Positions 1 to 11,690 of a stretch of DNA of 64,000 nt are shown in pieces; position 1 is the first letter of the stretch; each line of letters begins with the position of its first letter. This stretch comes from Taudactylus pleione. Lineage: Eukaryota > Chordata > Amphibia > Anura > Myobatrachidae. The notes beneath the pieces are model-generated. The model was not told the DNA's origin and made no database searches. It saw only the letters and a list, made by a program, of their open reading frames with translations. The DNA lies in contig JAUIMM010000124.1 in NCBI GenBank assembly GCA_031769625.1, positions 6,881,501-6,945,500 of the forward strand. The letters are read 5' to 3'. The position numbers and the translations under genes were made by a program.

Positions 1-514
1 TATTTTTTTAGCACTTGGGGGGAGCACCCCTGATGGACAGAGCACCCCCTGGACAACACTACAGCACCCCTTTAGGACTGGGACACTGCACAGGACTTTG
101 GAGTGGACACAGCCCCTATGGAGAACTGACTGCACAACACAGTCCAGCCAGCCCCTATGGACTTTGAATTAGTGGACACAGCCCCTATCAACAACAGCAG
201 CACAGCACAACACAGCCAGCCCCTATGGACTTTGAAGTAGTGGACAACAGCAGCACTACACTACACTACACTACACTACACAGCCCTAACTCCCACCCTC
301 CCTCTTCACTGTCCACAGCCGAGTGAGAAAATGGCGCCGACGCGGGTACCTTATATAGGATCCAAAACCCGCGAGACTCGGAAGGCGGGATGATGACGTT
401 TTGCCTCGATTTCAGATCCGAGTCAGGCGGGAAAAGTCGAGCCTGACTCGGATCGGACTCGGATCGGGGGGGCTCGGGGGGGTTCGGATTTCAGAAATCC
501 GAACCCGCTCACCC

Positions 515-518
<4 letters not shown>
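1..518 (-). mobile_element. 5' terminal part of a hAT transposon, cut by the window edge
   Basis: Read on the minus strand, this starts at about 518 with a terminal sequence containing GGGGTGAGCGGGTTCGG, close to the TAGAGATGAGCGG end of the hAT element at 55347. It then runs through the same order of blocks: paired TCCGA/TCGGA palindromes, a GCGGGAAAA/TTTTGCCTCG block, and a degenerate AGCACCCCT / CAGCCCCTATGGAC short-repeat array at 1-260. At 55.35-55.8 kb these blocks are in the same relative order on the opposite strand. Only this terminal arm is present, with no transposase. The family assignment rests on the similarity between the two loci. Confidence 0.62.

Positions 519-550
<32 letters not shown>
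519..550. repeat. (TA)n microsatellite
   Basis: A nearly pure TA run sits at the junction between the hAT end and the LTR. It probably overwrote the first bases of the LTR, because the second copy at 9576 has a similar but shorter TA tract near its start. Confidence 0.9.
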
Positions 551-555
<5 letters not shown>

Positions 556-1004
556 AACTCCTTATCTGACCCTCACTGGACAATGGATGAACCGGTTTAA
601 TGACCTCCCCAGGTCTGCTGCAATGAGATATGATCTTAATTATATGCATCGCCTGCACACACCTGAACACACGAGTGCCTAGCCCATTGTGTTGTGACAA
701 CTGCCTCCCTAACAAACTAATGTATTTGATGTACATTAATTCAAGAAATTCCCTATTTGATACATGTATACATATAAACACATATGAACTCTACGATATA
801 TATATATATACTTGGTGAAAACCACTTTTAATCATTATGGTATATTTAATTTAAACAATTTCCCCTTTCAATCCTGATGTTATTCAAGTATATTTGATTT
901 CACAGTGGATCACCAGCTGCAGTAACAAGGCTCCCCCTTGTGGCCATGAGAGATTGGTTTGATTGGACACACATGTTTCTTTATCTTACTCTTTAGTAAT
1001 TTCA

Positions 1005-1045
<41 letters not shown>

Positions 1046-1904
1046 TAGACATGTATATTACATGTCCAATGTATTATATAAATCCCAGCTTACATGGCTC
1101 ATACAATACATATAATCCAGGGATGGAACCACATATTAACATCGTGTTTGATATCATATTGTGCAGAATTATGTTGGCAGTGGTCTGATGGTTGCGAATA
1201 GATTGTTGCACATTGCGACAAGCAGATATTAGCAATGTCAGAATTATGTTTAATAAATGGTAGATTTGAGCTAGTTTTTGGAGTGACCCCAGCGGAAAGT
1301 TTATGAAACTGCAACCTGAGCCTAGGCATCGCCCACTGTTTGGAACCAGCCAATGACCCCCAGTGAACTGGAAACATCCTGCCCCTGGACCAATGGAAAG
1401 AAGACACAGCTTACTATTATGCACACCCATAGTTTAACTATATAAGAATGCGCTCCCCTGATCCAGGAACTAGTAGCTGTAATCTGCCAGTCATCTGGTG
1501 ACGACTGTACTCTCTGGATCAGGGGACATGCATGCGAACGTATGTATACTGGTTTGCAACTCTGATCTCTGTTCTTGTATTTTATTGTACCACTGTATTA
1601 CTTGTAATAATAATGTCATATATTATTTCAATACAATAATTACTTTTGAGCGTTGGACCACAGAAACTGTGTGTGTGTGTTCACTTGCTTTCACATAAGG
1701 TTATTATACTGTAATATATTTTACACTGTAATTCACATTGTATTTATGAAATAAGATAGTGACTGTTAGTGTTACAGTAAAGGAAGGTATTGCGTATGCA
1801 TCACACGTTGCATACACTGTTCATCCTCATATGCGTATCGCCATACACCAGGTGCGTCCACTTGGCGCCAACAGCAGTGGTAAGATTTAAAATAGGATTT
1901 CACA
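551..1904 (+). mobile_element. Retrovirus-type 5' LTR (1.36 kb)
   Basis: The block is almost identical to 9576-10944, differing by scattered substitutions and microsatellite length. It ends in CACA at 1904, directly before a tRNA-Pro-like primer binding site, which marks it as a 5' LTR on the plus strand. A CCAAT motif lies near 1390 and a TATATAAG box at 1439-1446, so U3 would be about 0.9 kb. A second (TA)n tract lies at 1003-1041. The first bases are replaced by the microsatellite at 519-550. The block holds no coding frame. Confidence 0.72.
1439..1446 (+). promoter_or_regulatory. Probable LTR TATA box
   Basis: TATATAAG lies about 50 bp downstream of a CCAAT motif and is conserved in the second LTR copy at 10469-10476. 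Its position about 460 bp before the LTR end fits a pol II start for the element. This is inference from spacing; the start site is not visible. Confidence 0.45.
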
Positions 1905-1906
1905 GT

Positions 1907-1922
1907 TGGGGGCTACGTCTGG
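1907..1922 (+). other. Primer binding site, tRNA-Pro type
   Basis: TGGGGGCTACGTCTGG begins two bases after the LTR end. It matches the 3' end complement of tRNA-Pro (TGGGGGCTCGTCCGG) except for one inserted A and one C-to-T change. A Pro primer site fits gamma/epsilon-like endogenous retroviruses rather than the gypsy elements elsewhere in the window. Confidence 0.65.
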
Positions 1923-3323
1923 TCCATCTCACACTCGCGGACTAACACGACTGCACAGACGGTCTAACAACAAAGGGTGGAATGATGCATCACTAAAACA
2001 ATTTTGTTTAAAAACTATCTAATGTTGTTAAACCATGTATGTCTTGTATAGTCTCAGAGGTGCTGATGTGAACAGAGGGACAACAAAGAAAAGCTATTTC
2101 TTTGGTCTCTTGGCACAAAATTACGCACAGCGAAATTATGCACACTGTATAAATTATGTCCTTGTACTGTTGCCATAAGTTATAGCACTCATTTTAGGTC
2201 TGAATCAAATCGGATAAATTTATTTGTTTGAAATTATAAAGCTGTGTGAGCGTATAAGCACATAACACTTGCATAGGCCTGAGATAACATAAGCTCCGTT
2301 CCCTCCTAAACGTTTAGGTAGCAGGCAGTGGAAGTTATTTGACTGGGTAACTTCCGGTGCTTGTGGGGAACGTGGAAGCATATAAAAGTACCAATCATTA
2401 ACAGCAATAAGAATACAGTTTATGTTTTATTGCCAGATTTGATTGTTAATGTGTGATAGTTTCATACACAGGCATGCAACACGTGCGTTCGTAAGCAGAC
2501 ACACACGTGGCACGGTATGCAAGTACGGTTGAGAGTGTGTACATGTGCTGCACTATTTAGCAACGGGTTAATACATTAAATTATAGTATATATATAATAT
2601 ATATATTTATATATATGTATATTGACAAAAAAACTATCCGATTTGAATAGTATTACTGTAATATTATACAACAAAGTGTAAAACCTCTGGGAAAATACTG
2701 TTTCTGTGAAGTGATTTTTCTGTACCGAAAATACAGTTTCTTTTGTGTATGTGAACAGTTGAAAGAGAATTACATGAGTGTGTGAACCAGGAAGGTACCG
2801 CAGGGAAATGCTGAACAAGGAGAGGTTCTGGCGGCGTGTAGGATCGCAACCACACGTTGAAAGGTGCAGGAATCGTGCCTATTTGAAATTGATTTCCAGG
2901 TGTTAGGCTGTCCTATAAAGATCTCGGGTAGGGGGGGCGTGTCCTAGTTAAATTGTCTCTGTAATCATTAGACACATAGATAACCAGTACCTCTGTGTCT
3001 TGCGATTGGACCGCATGTTATGTGTATTATACGCATAGAGTATAATACGCAAGCATGAATTTGTGTAAAAGAAAGGAAATTTCACTGATTCTCTTGGTTG
3101 AAAGGTCCTGGTTGAAGTCCACTGGATGGGGTGGTGACGTTTCCCATCCGGAATTCTAGTGGAAATAAACCAAAGTAGGTAGGGACTCCCGCTATATGCA
3201 TTGCCTGTTGTATAGCGGTCAGTTGCATATTGACAGGTAAAAAGTTCTGTGGAAGTACTTAGAAAGAATCCCCCACCGGTCATCCTAAAGAAGTAATTTA
3301 GCAGTTTGGTAAAGCCACCAAAT
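1923..3323 (+). other. Untranslated leader of the retrovirus-like element; no gene seen
   Basis: About 1.4 kb between the primer binding site and the first gag-like ATG. It is AT-rich with no supported frame. A TATA-like tract lies near 2586-2620 and a G-run near 2932. Long leaders are usual in this class, but foreign insertions inside it cannot be excluded. Confidence 0.35.
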
Positions 3324-3422
3324 ATGGGTGCTAGATCTACTCATGGGATGACCGAGTTGATTGTGGTTCCAGTTGAGGGTAGACCGAAAGGGTCCGCAGG
3401 GTACATAATGCATAACAAGTAA
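3324..3422 (+). pseudogene. gag: Gag N-terminus (matrix start) fragment of the endogenous retrovirus
   Basis: The ATG opens a 32-residue frame starting MGARST, the Met-Gly-x-x-x-Ser/Thr pattern of an N-myristoylated matrix protein. It continues with TELIVVPVEGRPKG before a TAA at 3420. A splice-donor-like GGTAAGT follows immediately. Position after an LTR, a Pro primer site and a leader supports gag. The rest of matrix is not contiguous: the next recognisable piece begins about 2.2 kb downstream. The element is broken and cannot make Gag from this locus. Confidence 0.45.
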
Positions 3423-5345
3423 TGGTAAGTACACAATGGCTTTAGGTTAATGAATGGGTATGCATAACTGAGAGTGGTAAAATATAATTTCCAAAAATTG
3501 GTAGTTTCAATCCCGAGATATTACATATAGTACAAAATCAAATATGCCTGTTAAAGTCACACAAATTTGAGGATAAAACAATGATTGTCTGAACTTGTGG
3601 CAACAAGAAAAATGGTACTTTAGAAAGGGTGAAAGCAAGTGCACCACTGCCACCATGTGGTAGGGGAAAGAGTTACAAACCAGTATAACTAAAAAAATAA
3701 ATAAATAAAAAAAATAACTGTAACTGTAACCTTGTACTAACCAATTTGGAAAGTTTTATTCAGGAAGCAATGATGACCCTACCCTGATCCCAGCCATTTC
3801 TCATGCACTTAGCATCCAAGAGGGGCTGCAGCAGATACAGGAGATTTGGTTGGGACCAGCGACACTGGTAAGTATGGTACCATCCATAGTAACAAGACGG
3901 TAAGTACCCAGGCTCTAGAAAACACACACACATGACCACTACAAAGTGGCACATATAGGGAACAGAGATGGTAAGATATGTTTCATCCCTTTTATGGTGT
4001 TTATTCCTATGGATATAAATAAGTTATGTAATTCATGTACCAGGTAATCTTCAATCTCTCATATACCCCATAGGACCCTCACACAAGATATCTTTCTATT
4101 CTATCACATCGCTCTCTCTCTCTCTCTTTTCTCACCATAAGTATTTTTTCAGATAGATTGTATTCCCCAATGTATCAATAGGTCCCGGATCTGCTCTAAA
4201 TGCATGAAGAAATATTTCTACCCTTTTAAAATCTTCTCAAACATACACATACTGTATACACACATATTGTTAAAACATATTGAAATATTGGAAATGTGAT
4301 AATACTGTTTTACATGTATGCGTATATTATTGAATAAATTGTTATTGAAATATACTTTCTTTACTTTATTTCATACCTGTGTGTACTCATTTATGAATTA
4401 ATTATCCAGATGATTTAAAAGGTATACATAGTAATCTTGGGTAAACTTGCAAGTAGGTTATTAAATGGTTTATAATTAGTTATGAATTATGATCTATTAT
4501 TAAATTATAATAATACAGAAAGGTAGTCAGATACTAGAAAAATACCCCTAGACACATCATTTGTTTCTAAAACTTTGCTTAAGTTTGTTGAACCCAGAGA
4601 TATTATATGTATATGTTTGATGTCCATACACTATTTATGTTACTACTGGAGTTCAGTTTAAGGTATTTTCAAAAGTACCTATCTTTAAGATGTATTTAAA
4701 AGCTTCCATGGAGCGTTATAACCCTAAGCACTTGTTTGCAGTCTCTCAGAGAGACAACATGTAGATTGTCTTTCTGAAAACACCACACAAAATGAAAAAA
4801 AAAATAAAAATAAAAAAAATCACCATTTACTGTTCCTGTGCTAGTTTAATGAAAGGTTAATTAGCACATGAAAGCTCTGAGCCAGTCACACTGATAAACA
4901 GAATCTGTGGCCTCAGAGACTGACACATAGTTTTATTTTTTTTCTCTTAAGTCAGTACATGTTTAATAGAAATATCTGAATTTAAGGTATCAACAAAAGG
5001 AAATGTGTTAACAAAATTGAATGCTTGATGTGTGTGTATGTCATTCAAACCACCATATAAATAGGAAATTGTCCTTGGTGAAGGTAATCACACTAAAATA
5101 CAGTTTTGGAATATGCGAATGCCCTCAGCAAGTGATTTTATAAATAGGGTAAATTAGTTAGGGACTGCATAAAAGGGAGCAAAACACTGCTCCACAATTT
5201 GCAACATTTTAAAAGCTTAAAAGGTTGCAGCAAGAGAAGTGAAAGGATCGCATTTCAGGAGTGGCATTTAAGTGCAAGGCTACAGTAATTCAATAAGCAC
5301 AATAGCGAATATTGGGAAGTGAATGAGCCTGTACCACTTCTAGTT
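3423..5345. other. AT-rich stretch separating the two gag pieces; no gene seen
   Basis: About 1.9 kb without a supportable frame, containing a short (TC)n near 4110 and A-rich tracts near 3690 and 4795. Because it splits the matrix region it may be an inserted element, but I see no terminal repeats or target duplication at its edges. Confidence 0.4.
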
Positions 5346-5381
5346 TAAATGATACTTAGTGAGTGCATTATTGTATATAGA

Positions 5382-5560
5382 CAACCCGTTAGGACAATAA
5401 GTCAGACACGGGTTGAACCATTAGGACAAGAAGTTGGTCACGGTGGGGCTTCGCTGACGAGCAGCAGGGGAAATGTCTGTATTGGTATTATCATACCTAC
5501 CTGTATGTCGAGGAGACCGTTTGGACATAAAGTCGAGGCGTGGGATAGACAGCATGGGAG
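5382..5560 (+). repeat. Degenerate threefold internal repeat
   Basis: Three similar blocks, around 5385-5415, 5418-5445 and 5516-5550, each read roughly as CCnTTnGGACAnnAAGT followed by a GTCnnGGnGTGGG-like segment. The region directly precedes the second gag piece. The function is unknown; it could be a leader duplication. Confidence 0.35.
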
Positions 5561-5610
5561 TCCAGCAGTCATAGTTTGGAGCCAATAATGTATGGAAAGG
5601 GGGGTCGGGA

Positions 5611-5964
5611 ATGGTCAATAGACCGTCAACAACAATTTTCTGTACAGTGCTGACAGGTACAGCTAGGTTTATTGTAGGGATTAAATATGGTGTGGACGCA
5701 ACTAAATATTGTGAGAAGTGGTCAAAAATGACCCAGGAGTTTGTAATATCTTTTCACATTGTTGGTACATTTCACAAAGATGTTTTGAAAAATGTGAATG
5801 ATAAAATCTGTACAATAAGCTTACACAACTTGCGGCTTAAGCACTGTAAATATTTGGAAATTTGGCAACGTGAGCATGAGGAGTATAAAGGAAAATTGCA
5901 AACCAGTAGCAAGGAGCCTGAGAGGAAGTTGGTGCATGCACCAAGTGCTCCTTCACCTCCATAG
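5611..5964 (+). pseudogene. gag: Retroviral Gag matrix fragment, second piece
   Basis: A 117-codon frame. Its middle carries a GTFHKDVL segment followed by a V-x-x-K-I pattern and then YLEIWQREHEEYKG, which parallels the order of motifs in gammaretrovirus-like matrix proteins (GTF..D, V..K, Y...W). It ends in a proline-rich tail (HAPSAPSPP), as expected at the matrix/p12 boundary, then a stop at 5962. The orientation agrees with the LTR and primer site. The start is not a true start, because the N-terminus lies at 3324. No capsid, protease, RT or env was recognised downstream. Confidence 0.5.
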
Positions 5965-8900
5965 AATAATGTAGGAAAGTGTACCGCAAAAAGTTTTAAA
6001 ATTGTGTTTTTGGTATTGTTTGTTAATATGTGTATGGAGGTTATGCAGGAAACAGAAGATAGACCCTCCTTAAATACAGCATTGTCTTAGGTGTTGCAGT
6101 TATACGTGGCATGACATGGGCAGGGGAGGAGCTGAGTCACGTTGTCCGCTCAGCCTGGCTGACATTGCTGAACCATGAGGTAGAGAGATAATCCCTAGGG
6201 TGTTAGAATACCAGGGTAATATAGGGTTACATCCGGTGAGTACTATTCTGGTCCCTAGTGGTAAAATCAGATAGGGATGGGATTGTACCTGTATGTGACA
6301 ACACAACGAAATGCCTTTGGAGTAGAACATAATTATTATTTATTAAAGGTATGGGAAATGTGCACTACAGAGAAGTAACAGTAGCAGTGTTAATGGTTGG
6401 ACTCAGAGAGCTGTTAAAGGCCAGAGTCTAAATTAAAGGGGTATGGCAGTGGTCACTTCTAAAGACTCTGCCACTGATCACACTTATGTATAGAAAAATA
6501 GGGGAGGGATACACATACAACACACATAGTCAGAACCAAAGTGGTGTTGGAACTAAGCCACATGTAGATTAGGATACCGCAAAACATGACATATAACCAT
6601 CTATTAGCAGTTTAAACTACCTTTTGTATTGGGACTGGTAGAACAGGTTACTGTTGATCTTGTATGACTGCTAAAAATGCCTTATAGTTTGTGTGCCTTG
6701 TAATGCACAAAGGGTGGAAGATATATATCACTGGTGAGGGAGGATATCACGCTTGAAAATATTGAACAAAAAGTTGCTGTAACAGTTAGGAAAATGCACA
6801 GGGTATTTTTGTGCTTTTGGGCCACAACCATTTTATTGCAGTTCTGGACAAAGCCCTGGAACCTTCAAACGATATATAGTCCAGTCTAACAAGTTTTTTT
6901 CTCCACATAAGAATATTCTTTTTCCCAGGATTTCCAAGACTTTTCATGGCTAAGGAGTACCACTGACGAGGAAAATCCACGAATGAATTACTGCTGGATT
7001 CCTGACTAATTTCTCACGGGAGTATGATCTTAAGCCAAGATGGTAGTATCACTTCTTTACTTGGTTTTACCTTTTAGATCAAATGCAGCCATTGCCTTAC
7101 AGAAATCCCACACGGTAAAAAAATCCTTTATTCCCTGATTGAATCCAACCTGCAGATCTGCAGGGTAAATTGTGTTGTCAATAACACACAATACTACAGA
7201 GAGAAAAGACTGGCACAGGCCAGAAACTGGATGTTAGTAAATCTTTAAATACCCAGATATGTAAATTCTGTAGCTGACAGCATGCAGAAGACAGGACAGA
7301 ACGCATAGCAAGCAATGCTAATTCACTTTGGAAATAGCCATTATATTCATTGTATTTTTTGTTTAAATTTTAGTTTACAAGTTCAGCTTTGCTGCAGAAC
7401 CCATGATGTTATCATCCCATCAGAAGATCAGTAGCTGACAGAGTTGTCACCTGTCTGAATATACTGACACATGGATAAATCCAAACAGTTTACAAGAAAG
7501 GGACAGTCCCTGTTAACCCTTTCATCACAGAAATCATTGTTTGTCTTGTCTTTCAACCCATATCCATTAAGTGTACCTTTCATTACTGTAATTGTACTTT
7601 AGATCTTTGAAACCACATGCCTGTATAGAAGTCCAGTGTGCATCGTTTATTGTCACAACATCATACCCTGTAAATAATTTTTATTTTGTTTTATTTTTGT
7701 GTATTACACAGTAGGATAGCTATGCTACCATCTTAAAGGTTTCAAACATAGATCAAATATCTAGTGAGAATGGTCTACCCCATTGGGACAAATTTATTAA
7801 TCGGGAGAAATTATATTCCTCTTAATACAGACGTCATGGAGTCTAATAGAGTTTAATTTGAGCAAAAAAAGGGTAATTGTAATTATATGCACATTGCGGC
7901 ATATTGCATAGTGCTGAATGGGGTTACACTTATAGAAAGCCATTCCTGGAAGATATTTGATGCCTGTATGAAGCATATATGTATAGTCATGTATTTAATT
8001 GATAGGATGTTATGATGAACACATCAAAGCATTCCAAATAGTATTGTTAGTTTCATTGTAGGTTAAATATAAAAAGCCATTGAATAGGATTATTCTAGTG
8101 TAGGGTTATTTTAGTTTTGAGTTGGAAAATAGATGTAATATACATTGTAAGAATGTGACTTTACTGTATGAAAGTTTATTCAGTGAGGAAAATTGTATAG
8201 AATAAGTGCAGGATGGTAGACATTCACTACCCCAGTCATTTGGAATTCCATTGGCCAAAGAAAGTTGAGATGGATTGTTTACAACCAACAAAGGAGAAAA
8301 TACTTTGTTTCATATATATACCTGCTCTCTATTCGACATCAAAACCTCAAAGACTATTATATGGACACTTGTCAGTAACTGCATCATTGGATAATTGTAA
8401 AGGATGCACAACACACATCTGCGAAAGACTGTATTACCAAGGATGACACTGAAGGTACTGAGTGTTACAGCATTGTCGTGAAGAGGAAATAATGAATAAA
8501 GACCACAGCATTCAAAAGTACAAAGCCCTCTGTGCAGCAAGCAAAATGGTAGCTTCTACAAATTCTACTGCCTCCATACTGCAAAGGTAAAGCTTCTCCA
8601 ATGGCAAGCAAGACACACAGATGCCAGGCCTAACTGGAGCAAATTGTTGTTAACACAGGACAGAAGATGTATCTTAAAGACATCAGCACAGATAGTATAT
8701 CTACAATCAAGCTATGCTATGGTATTTTAAAAGATTGATCAAATATTTTCCTCATGAATACTGAATAAAAACCTCAGCTTTGGTCATAATTAAATTACAA
8801 AAGGGTAAATAGAGTAGTTCAGGTATTTTTAAAGACTTTAAGAAATATGCAACCATCACAATGGTTATTACTGTTATCTTTATGGTTTAAAATCAAGTGA

Positions 8901-9344
8901 TAAAAATATGAATAAGTTTAGTCAATGTTTAATTATATGTATAGTAAATGTTACATCAGACATCATAGAATAGATAATCCTAATTTCCCAAAACATTCTT
9001 TATAGGTTAGATAAGATCCCACATCCTACCAATGATCCCCTGAGGACCCACTGATTGTGTATAAAGTTTGTCTTATCCTTACCCCTGTAGTCCCCAACCC
9101 AAATTTAATAGTCGATGTCTGACTTGCAATATAGATATGTATACATATCCCTAAGTTACCAATTAGTATATTGTATGTATTGAATATGTTCTTCTGTATG
9201 ATAGCTTATGGAGGCTATCAAAGGGTGGCCTGTCAAAGTCAGATATAAATATTAACTACAAAATAATGTCTTATATCCAAAATCTTATGCAATAACTGGC
9301 CTAGTCTTACAGATTTCAAATGCAATAGATAATTATTAGTTTAG
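5965..9344. other. No recognisable gene; AT-rich DNA
   Basis: All frames over 60 codons here are isolated and lack family motifs. The stretch 6100-6330 could be decayed retroviral gag (a short SLADIA-like segment in one frame), but the support is too weak for a call. From about 7300 the sequence looks like non-repetitive AT-rich intronic DNA. No 3' LTR belonging to the element at 551 was found here. Confidence 0.4.
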
Positions 9345-9569
9345 CCAGTAACCCCCAAGCTTCCTATCTGCTTGATATTTGTACCACAGGAAGGTTTTAC
9401 AAAGAGAAGCCCACACTTGAGACCAAAAGTGAAGCAAAGTTCCGTACAGTGGCATCCACAGCTGGCACATCAAAGGTGGGCAGACTACGGAACTCAGGGA
9501 CCCTAGGATGAAGTCCATATACAATGTAGAAAGGAGTTTGGATAGTAGACGAATGATATGATGCGTTGT
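9345..9569 (-). pseudogene. pol: Ty3/gypsy integrase C-terminal fragment
   Basis: On the minus strand this encodes TIQTPFYIVYGLHPRVPEF, then VPAVDATVRNFASLLVSS, and ends near a Y/Q-Q-A-D-R segment. That is the stretch after the integrase catalytic core in vertebrate gypsy elements. There is a stop after the serine-rich segment and the reading ends at about 9345, so the C-terminal/chromodomain part and the 3' LTR are missing. It continues the integrase piece at 10945-10975 and was separated from it by the solo LTR. Confidence 0.7.
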
Positions 9570-9575
9570 GCAAAA

Positions 9576-10944
9576 TGGCACCAATATATATATATAATTC
9601 CTTATCTGGCCCTCACTGGACAATGGATGAACTGGTGTAATGACCTCCCCAGGTCTGCTGCACTTAGATATGATCTTAATTATATGCATCGCCTGCACAC
9701 ACCTGAGCACACGAGTGCCTAGCCCATTGTGTTGTGACAACTGCCTCCCTAACAAACTAATGTATTTGATGTACATTAATTCAAGAAATTCCCTATTTGA
9801 TACATGTATACATATAAACACATATGAACTCTACGATATATATATATATACTTGGTGAAAACCACTTTTAATCATTATGGTATATTTAATTTAAACAATT
9901 TCCCCTTTCAATCCTGATGTTATTCAAGTATATTTGATTTCACAGTGGATCACCAGCTGCAGTAACAAGGCTCCCCCTTGTGGCCATGAGAGATTGGTTT
10001 GATTGGACACACATGTTTCTTTATCTTACTCTTTAGTAATTTCAGTATATATATATATATATATATATATAGAATTAGACATGTATATTACATGTCCAAT
10101 GTATTATATAAATCCCAGCTTACATGGCTCATACAATACATATAATCCAGGGATGGAACCACATATTAACATCGTGTTTGATATCATATTGTGCAGAATT
10201 ATGTTGGCAGTGGTCTGATGGTTGTGAATAGATTGTTGCACATTGCGACAAGCAGATATTAGCAATGTCAGAATTATGTTTAATAAATGGTAGATTTGAG
10301 CTAGTTTTTGGAGTGACCCCAGCGGAAAGTTTATGAAACTGCAACCTGAGCCTAGGCATCGCCCACTGTTTGGAACCAGCCAATGACCCCCAGTGAACTG
10401 GAAACATCCTGCCCCTGGACCAATGGAAAGAAGACACAGCTTACTATTATGCACACCCATAGTTTAACTATATAAGAATGTGCTCCCCTGATCCAGGAAC
10501 TAGTAGCTGTAATCTGCCAGTCATCTGGTGACGACTGTACTCTCTGGATCAGGGGACGTGCATGCGAACGTATGTATACTGGTTTGCAACTCTGATCTCT
10601 GTTCTTGTATTGTATTCTACCACTGTATTACTTGTAATAATAATGTCATATATTCTTTCAATACAATAATTACTTTTGTGCGTTGGACCACAGAAAATGT
10701 GTGTGTGTTCACTTGCTTTTACATAAGGTTAATATACTGTGATATATTTTACACTGTAATTCACATTGTATTTATGAAATAAGATAGTGACTGTTATGCA
10801 TACTGTTAGTGTTTCAGTAAAGGAAGGTATTGCTTATGCATGACACGTTGCATACACTGTTCATCCTCATTTGCGTATCACCATATGCCAGGTGCATCCA
10901 CGTGGTGCCAACAGCAGTGGTAAGATTTAAAATAGGATTTCACA
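9576..10944 (+). mobile_element. Solo retrovirus-type LTR inserted in gypsy integrase
   Basis: This 1,369-bp block is nearly identical to the LTR at 551-1904, starts TGGCACC and ends TTTCACA. Both flanks are gypsy integrase. GCAAA stands at 9570-9574 on the left (followed by one extra A) and again at 10945-10949 on the right, a 5-bp target duplication. No primer site follows its right end, so it is a solo LTR left after LTR-LTR recombination and not the 3' LTR of the element at 551. A TATATAAG box lies at 10469-10476 and a (TA)n tract at 10046-10070. Confidence 0.78.
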
Positions 10945-10971
10945 GCAAATTCGGCCCAGGGTAGGGACTCA
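10945..10971 (-). pseudogene. pol: Ty3/gypsy integrase fragment between two insertions
   Basis: Only about 27 bp of integrase survive between the solo LTR and the next MITE. They encode LPWAEFA on the minus strand, the conserved segment just after the catalytic glutamate helix in gypsy integrases. The piece proves that the LTR and the MITE are separate insertions in one older element. Confidence 0.7.
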
Positions 10972-11436
10972 AGGCCTGATTCAGACCCAGTCGCAAGCGC
11001 TGAGCACTCGCAACCGGGTCGATGGTGGCCGAGAGCGCATGCACACAACGGAGCCAGCTCCGTCATGTGCATGCGTGAGACCGAATAGCGACGGGTAATC
11101 CGTTGCTCCGGGTTTCGTACCAAAGAGGGCATGCTGTCGATGTTGAGTGACAGCACGCCCCCTTTGTTGGGTGGGCCGGGGGAGTGGCTGCCCAAACGGA
11201 GGCATTCCCATGTGAACGCCTCCATTTGGGTGCGCCCCCACTGACATCACGAGTGATGTCAGTTGGAGAGATTTTGGCTCTGTTAGAGCCAAAATCTCTC
11301 TGGGGCTTGTGGCAACGAGACCCTACCACAAGGGACTTGTCAAAAGCCTGATGTTCGCGATGGTCTTGCCCATCGCGACCATCTTCCTGGCCACTCACTA
11401 TAGCTCTGTCAGAGCGTCCGGCTCTGAATCAGGGCC
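10972..11436. mobile_element. Palindromic MITE, GGCCTGATTCAGA family (copy 1)
   Basis: The ends are inverted: GGCCTGATTCAGACCC on the left and GCTCTGAATCAGGGCC on the right, with TCA on both sides as a possible 3-bp target duplication (10968-10970 and 11437-11439). Internal inverted blocks (GTCGCAAGCGCTG, CGCATGCACA, GCACGCCCCCTTT, CATCGCGACCATC) recur in the other copies of the family. The element is GC-rich against AT-rich flanks and holds no gene; long frames in it are palindrome shadows. It interrupts gypsy integrase. Confidence 0.7.
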
Positions 11437-11690
11437 TCAGACCAGTTGTCCTGGGATGAAGACATAAAGATTCTCATAAAAGTCTCAAGATCCTGATTCA
11501 CCCTCTGGGTGGACCCATTACTTTGAGGGTGATAGGCCGTGGAGAAGTTGAGTTTCACTTGTAGGACAGAACAGAGGCCTCTCCAGAATTTTGCCACAAA
11601 TTGTTCTGTCCTACAAGTCTGAGACGATTTCTGAATGAAGTCCATGTAGACAAAATATATGGTGTACAAATAGATGAACCAAATCAGGTA
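11437..11690 (-). pseudogene. pol: Ty3/gypsy integrase catalytic core, C-terminal half
   Basis: The minus strand encodes FWRGLCSVLQVKLNFSTAYH, then PQSNGSTQRVNQDLETFMR, the segment carrying the third catalytic acidic position of DDE integrases. In gypsy elements this is normally PQSNGQTER; here Q-T-E has become S-T-Q, so the catalytic glutamate is lost. It ends DNWSE at the MITE. Upstream (11690-11900) integrase is still recognisable but frame-broken (a DRPAKFxxIYHH-like segment). Confidence 0.75.

Noticed and set aside
401..818. Frames of 62-93 codons with Ile-Tyr repeats
   Set aside because: They are read through a (TA)n microsatellite and the LTR; the Ile-Tyr stretch is the translation of TA repeats.
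6100..6330. Possible capsid remnant of the retrovirus-like element
   Set aside because: Only a few residues resemble capsid, in a frame with stops; not enough to call.
9576..10944. 3' LTR of the retrovirus-like element starting at 551
   Set aside because: Gypsy integrase lies on both sides with a GCAAA duplication, so it is a separate solo LTR.
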